A DNA stretch of 9,052 bases from a bacterium. Lineage in GTDB: Bacteria; DYJV01; JALVYZ01. The notes beneath the pieces are model-generated. The model saw only the letters and a program-made list of their open reading frames with translations. It was not told the DNA's origin and searched no databases. The stretch spans positions 1 through 9,052 of the forward strand of contig JALVYZ010000289.1 of assembly GCA_027037705.1 (NCBI GenBank), read 5' to 3'. Both the position numbers and the translations under genes were made by a program. Below, one piece after another: positions 7,102 to 9,052 of this stretch. The stretch's first letter is position 1. Each line of letters begins with the position of its first letter.

Positions 7102-8672
7102 TTCTTTTTTACAAATGGTTTTGCCTTTTCAACTAAAGGTTTTCTTCCATTTCTTACCTTTTTAAATTTATGTAAAATAACTTCTGCATCTATTTGAGAG
7201 ACTGTAAAGAAAGAAAAATTTTCAAATATTTCTATTCTTTCAATTGCTTCTTTTGAAACATTAGAATGAGATACAATAAAATCAATTAAAGTTTTTTTAG
7301 TTATTTTATCTGATTTACCTTTTGCAAAAAATAATCTTACTTTTTTTCTATTGTTATCTCTTATTTTTTCGGAAATTCTTTCATATCTTTTTTTATCAAA
7401 TTCATCTTTATAAAAACTCGACAAAATAGCAGAAATAACATTTTTAGGCTCGTCTAATTTCAATAACTCCTCAGCCCATTTATCAAAAAATATAGAAGCA
7501 TTATCAAAATTTTTTTCTATCTCTTCATTAATTTTTTTCTTCTTTAATTCGAAAAGCTCTTTTACTTCTGGAAATGATTCTCTTTTTATATCACATTTTG
7601 AAATTCTTTTAATAATTTCAAGCTTCCCTAATTCATCGTAATTTACAAAAGTTATAGATTTTCCATTTTTTCCAGCTCTTCCTGTTCTACCTATTCTATG
7701 CACATAAATTTCAGGGTTTTGCGGGATAGAATAATTAACCACATGAGTTAAATCATTTACATCAATTCCTCTTGCTGCAACATCAGTGGCAACTAAAATA
7801 TTTATTCTTCTTTTTCTAAATTTATTTAATGTTTTCTCTCTTTGAGCTTGAGATAAATCACCATGTAGACTTTCTGCGTTATATCCTCTTTCAATTAATC
7901 TACTTGCAACCCTATCAACTTCCACTTTTGTTTGACAAAAGATAAGACCGTAAAAATTTTCACCCATATCAATTACTCTACATAGAGCTTCAAATCTTTC
8001 TCTTTGACTAACTTCATAATAAACCTGTTCAGTTAAGTTTGTTGCTATTTGGGGACTTGCTTTTACAAACTTATAATTTTTCATATAATTTTCTGCTAAT
8101 TTTTGTATTCTTTTGGGCATTGTGGCAGAAAAAAGCATAACTCTTTTTTGTGGTGGGGAATAATTAAAAATAGCTTCAATATCTTCAATAAATCCCATAT
8201 TTAACATTTCATCTGCTTCATCTAAAATAAAATATTTTATATCCTCAATATTTAAAGTTTTTCTTTTTAAATGATCTAAAATTCTTCCTGGTGTACCAAC
8301 TACTATAGAAGGTTTTTTTCTTAATTTTCTAAATTGCACATCAATAGATTGACCTCCATATATTGGAATTACTGAAATACTTTTATTTCCTGATAATGAA
8401 TCTATCTCTTCACATACCTGAATCGCCAACTCCCTTGTAGGTGTTAAAATCAATGCTTGAATCTTGTTACTACTTTCAATTTTTTCAATAAGGGGCAATC
8501 CAAAAGCTGCTGTTTTTCCTGTTCCTGTTTGAGCCTGAGCTATTATATCCACATCTTCATTAATTAATATAGGAATTGTTAATTCCTGAATTTTTGTGGG
8601 CTCTTTAAAGCCCTTCTTTCTCAAAGGATACAAATTTTCCTCTGAAATTCCTAATTTTGTAAAGTTCTCCAT
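7098..8672 (-). CDS. deaD: DEAD-box ATP-dependent RNA helicase, DeaD/CsdA type
   Basis: 524-residue RNA helicase, likely acting on ribosome assembly and structured mRNA. All motifs are present: Q motif near 24-30, AQTGTGKT (47-54), PTRELA (78-83), GTPGR (126-130), DEAD (151-154), SAT (182-184) and HRIGRTGR (325-332). After the two RecA-like domains (to about 350) comes a charged linker, then a C-terminal domain (about 443-512; VRLFFAKGKSDKITKKTLID) matching the DbpA-type RRM RNA-binding domain, which sets apart the DeaD/CsdA/DbpA group. The tail is basic. I chose the ATG at 8672, supported by AGGAG with a 5-nt spacer; the frame runs 12 codons further to a TTG with no ribosome site. The mRNA leader is about 95 nt and carries an inverted repeat, which may take part in regulation. 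The gene ends 32 nt before cysS with its own promoter between them. Confidence 0.95.
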   Translation of the reverse strand: MENFTKLGISEENLYPLRKKGFKEPTKIQELTIPILINEDVDIIAQAQTGTGKTAAFGLPLIEKIESSNKIQALILTPTRELAIQVCEEIDSLSGNKSISVIPIYGGQSIDVQFRKLRKKPSIVVGTPGRILDHLKRKTLNIEDIKYFILDEADEMLNMGFIEDIEAIFNYSPPQKRVMLFSATMPKRIQKLAENYMKNYKFVKASPQIATNLTEQVYYEVSQRERFEALCRVIDMGENFYGLIFCQTKVEVDRVASRLIERGYNAESLHGDLSQAQREKTLNKFRKRRINILVATDVAARGIDVNDLTHVVNYSIPQNPEIYVHRIGRTGRAGKNGKSITFVNYDELGKLEIIKRISKCDIKRESFPEVKELFELKKKKINEEIEKNFDNASIFFDKWAEELLKLDEPKNVISAILSSFYKDEFDKKRYERISEKIRDNNRKKVRLFFAKGKSDKITKKTLIDFIVSHSNVSKEAIERIEIFENFSFFTVSQIDAEVILHKFKKVRNGRKPLVEKAKPFVKKN

Positions 8673-8677
8673 TTTTT

Positions 8678-8682
8678 CTCCT
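8678..8682 (-). promoter_or_regulatory. Ribosome binding site deciding the helicase start
   Basis: AGGAG on the minus strand, 5 nt before the ATG at 8672. It decides for this start over the upstream in-frame TTG at 8708. Confidence 0.8.
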
Positions 8683-8711
8683 AAATTTTTATTTGATTTT
8701 TTACGCAATGG

Positions 8712-8755
8712 AAAGATTTATTGACTGGCTTTTTTGACAGGTGCAATAAATCTTT
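8712..8755 (-). repeat. 12-bp inverted repeat in the helicase mRNA leader
   Basis: Arms AAAGATTTATTG (minus strand, 8744-8755) and CAATAAATCTTT (8712-8723) are perfect complements separated by 20 nt; CTG/CAG within the loop (8738-8740 and 8725-8727) could pair further. It would fold at the 5' end of the helicase transcript, roughly 10 nt after the predicted start of transcription. No U-run follows, so it is not a simple terminator. It could stabilise the mRNA or act as a binding site. Confidence 0.7.
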
Positions 8756-8771
8756 GCACTTTAAAGAGAAG

Positions 8772-8798
8772 TTTATAATATTTAAAAATAAAAGTCAA
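8772..8798 (-). promoter_or_regulatory. Promoter of the DEAD-box helicase gene
   Basis: On the minus strand TTGACT (8793-8798) and TATAAA (8772-8777) lie 15 nt apart in very A+T-rich DNA, directly after the terminator of the preceding gene. Predicted transcription start is near 8765, giving a leader of about 93 nt. Confidence 0.55.
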
Positions 8799-8803
8799 GT
8801 TTA

Positions 8804-8838
8804 ATAAAAGAGGTGCAGTTTAACTGCACCTCTTTTAT
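8804..8838 (-). terminator. Rho-independent terminator, potentially bidirectional
   Basis: A near-perfect palindrome: ATAAAAGAGGTGCAGT and ACTGCACCTCTTTTAT form a 16-bp stem with a 3-nt loop. The core GAGGTGCAG is G+C-rich, and each arm ends in an A/T run, so on either strand the stem ends with TTTT. It starts 9 nt after the stop of the minus-strand gene at 8848, so it most likely ends that transcript. Confidence 0.88.
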
Positions 8839-8847
8839 ATTAATAAA

Positions 8848-9052
8848 CTATTTTATATATGTTGTTCCCCAGATATAATAATCTTGTAATGGATCTGAAG
8901 CGTTAGCAGGACAAGCCAATAAATAAAAATAATATGTTCCTTCTGGAATAATTGAAACTGGAATTTGTCCAAAGATATTTTGTATTAAATTGCCTGATGT
9001 AAATTCCATCCATGGTTCTAATCCCTGAGTAACTGGAATTAATTCATTGCTT
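8848..9052 (-). CDS. C-terminal end of an unrecognised, possibly secreted protein (partial)
   Basis: 67 codons plus a TAG stop (8848-8850) are visible; the start is off the right edge. I do not recognise the family. The tail is rich in aromatic residues and alternates polar and hydrophobic positions (IIPEGTYYFYLLACPA, DYYIWGTTYIK), which suggests a beta-strand ending. The 'P.G.Y.FY....P...DPL' style resembles the C-terminal beta-rich segments of extracellular proteins in environmental bacteria, but this is a loose resemblance. Codon use matches the neighbours. The coding call is supported by an unbroken frame to the edge, plausible composition and the terminator directly downstream. Confidence 0.7.
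   Translation of the reverse strand, partial: SNELIPVTQGLEPWMEFTSGNLIQNIFGQIPVSIIPEGTYYFYLLACPANASDPLQDYYIWGTTYIK

Noticed and set aside
8673-8708. TTG start extending the helicase by 12 codons
   Set aside because: No ribosome site before it, while the ATG at 8672 has AGGAG at ideal spacing and matches the usual helicase N-terminus.

Overview
The window is a low-G+C (roughly 30% by eye) bacterial chromosome segment in which every gene I can support lies on the minus strand. Transcription therefore runs from the right edge (base 9052) to the left edge (base 1). The organism looks like an anaerobic, probably Gram-negative bacterium. It has a split b/b' stator with a signal peptide on one b subunit, a CheX-type chemotaxis protein, and c subunits with residues typical of Na+-coupled F-type ATP synthases. 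I cannot assign a phylum from the sequence alone.

Right to left, the layout is as follows. (1) The C-terminal 67 codons of an unrecognised, possibly secreted protein (8848-9052) end just before a strong hairpin terminator (8804-8838). (2) A promoter, a roughly 95-nt leader holding a 12-bp inverted repeat, and a DeaD/CsdA-type DEAD-box RNA helicase (7098-8672). (3) A promoter overlapping the helicase stop codon and then cysS (5584-7065), which seems to lack a Shine-Dalgarno sequence and may be translated from a near-leaderless mRNA. (4) A CheX-like protein (5095-5571) whose expected catalytic Asn is Ser. (5) The start of an F-type ATP synthase operon (1-5037) in the order atpI, a, triple-hairpin c, single-hairpin c, b', b (signal peptide), delta, alpha. 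Alpha runs off the left edge, and gamma, beta and epsilon, if present in the operon, lie beyond it.

The most unusual part is the membrane rotor. Two c-subunit genes sit next to each other. One is a normal 82-residue c with the residues of a two-carboxylate Na+ site (E32, V63, E65, S66, T67). The other is a 241-residue fusion of three c hairpins in which only the first keeps the ion-binding glutamate. The second and third have Gln at that place. If both proteins enter one ring, the ring would carry fewer ion sites than hairpins, which would lower the ion-to-ATP ratio and favour ATP-driven ion pumping. This is an inference from sequence. The stop/start junctions in the atp operon are tight (1-nt overlaps or gaps of 0-22 nt), so the subunits are probably made from one message.
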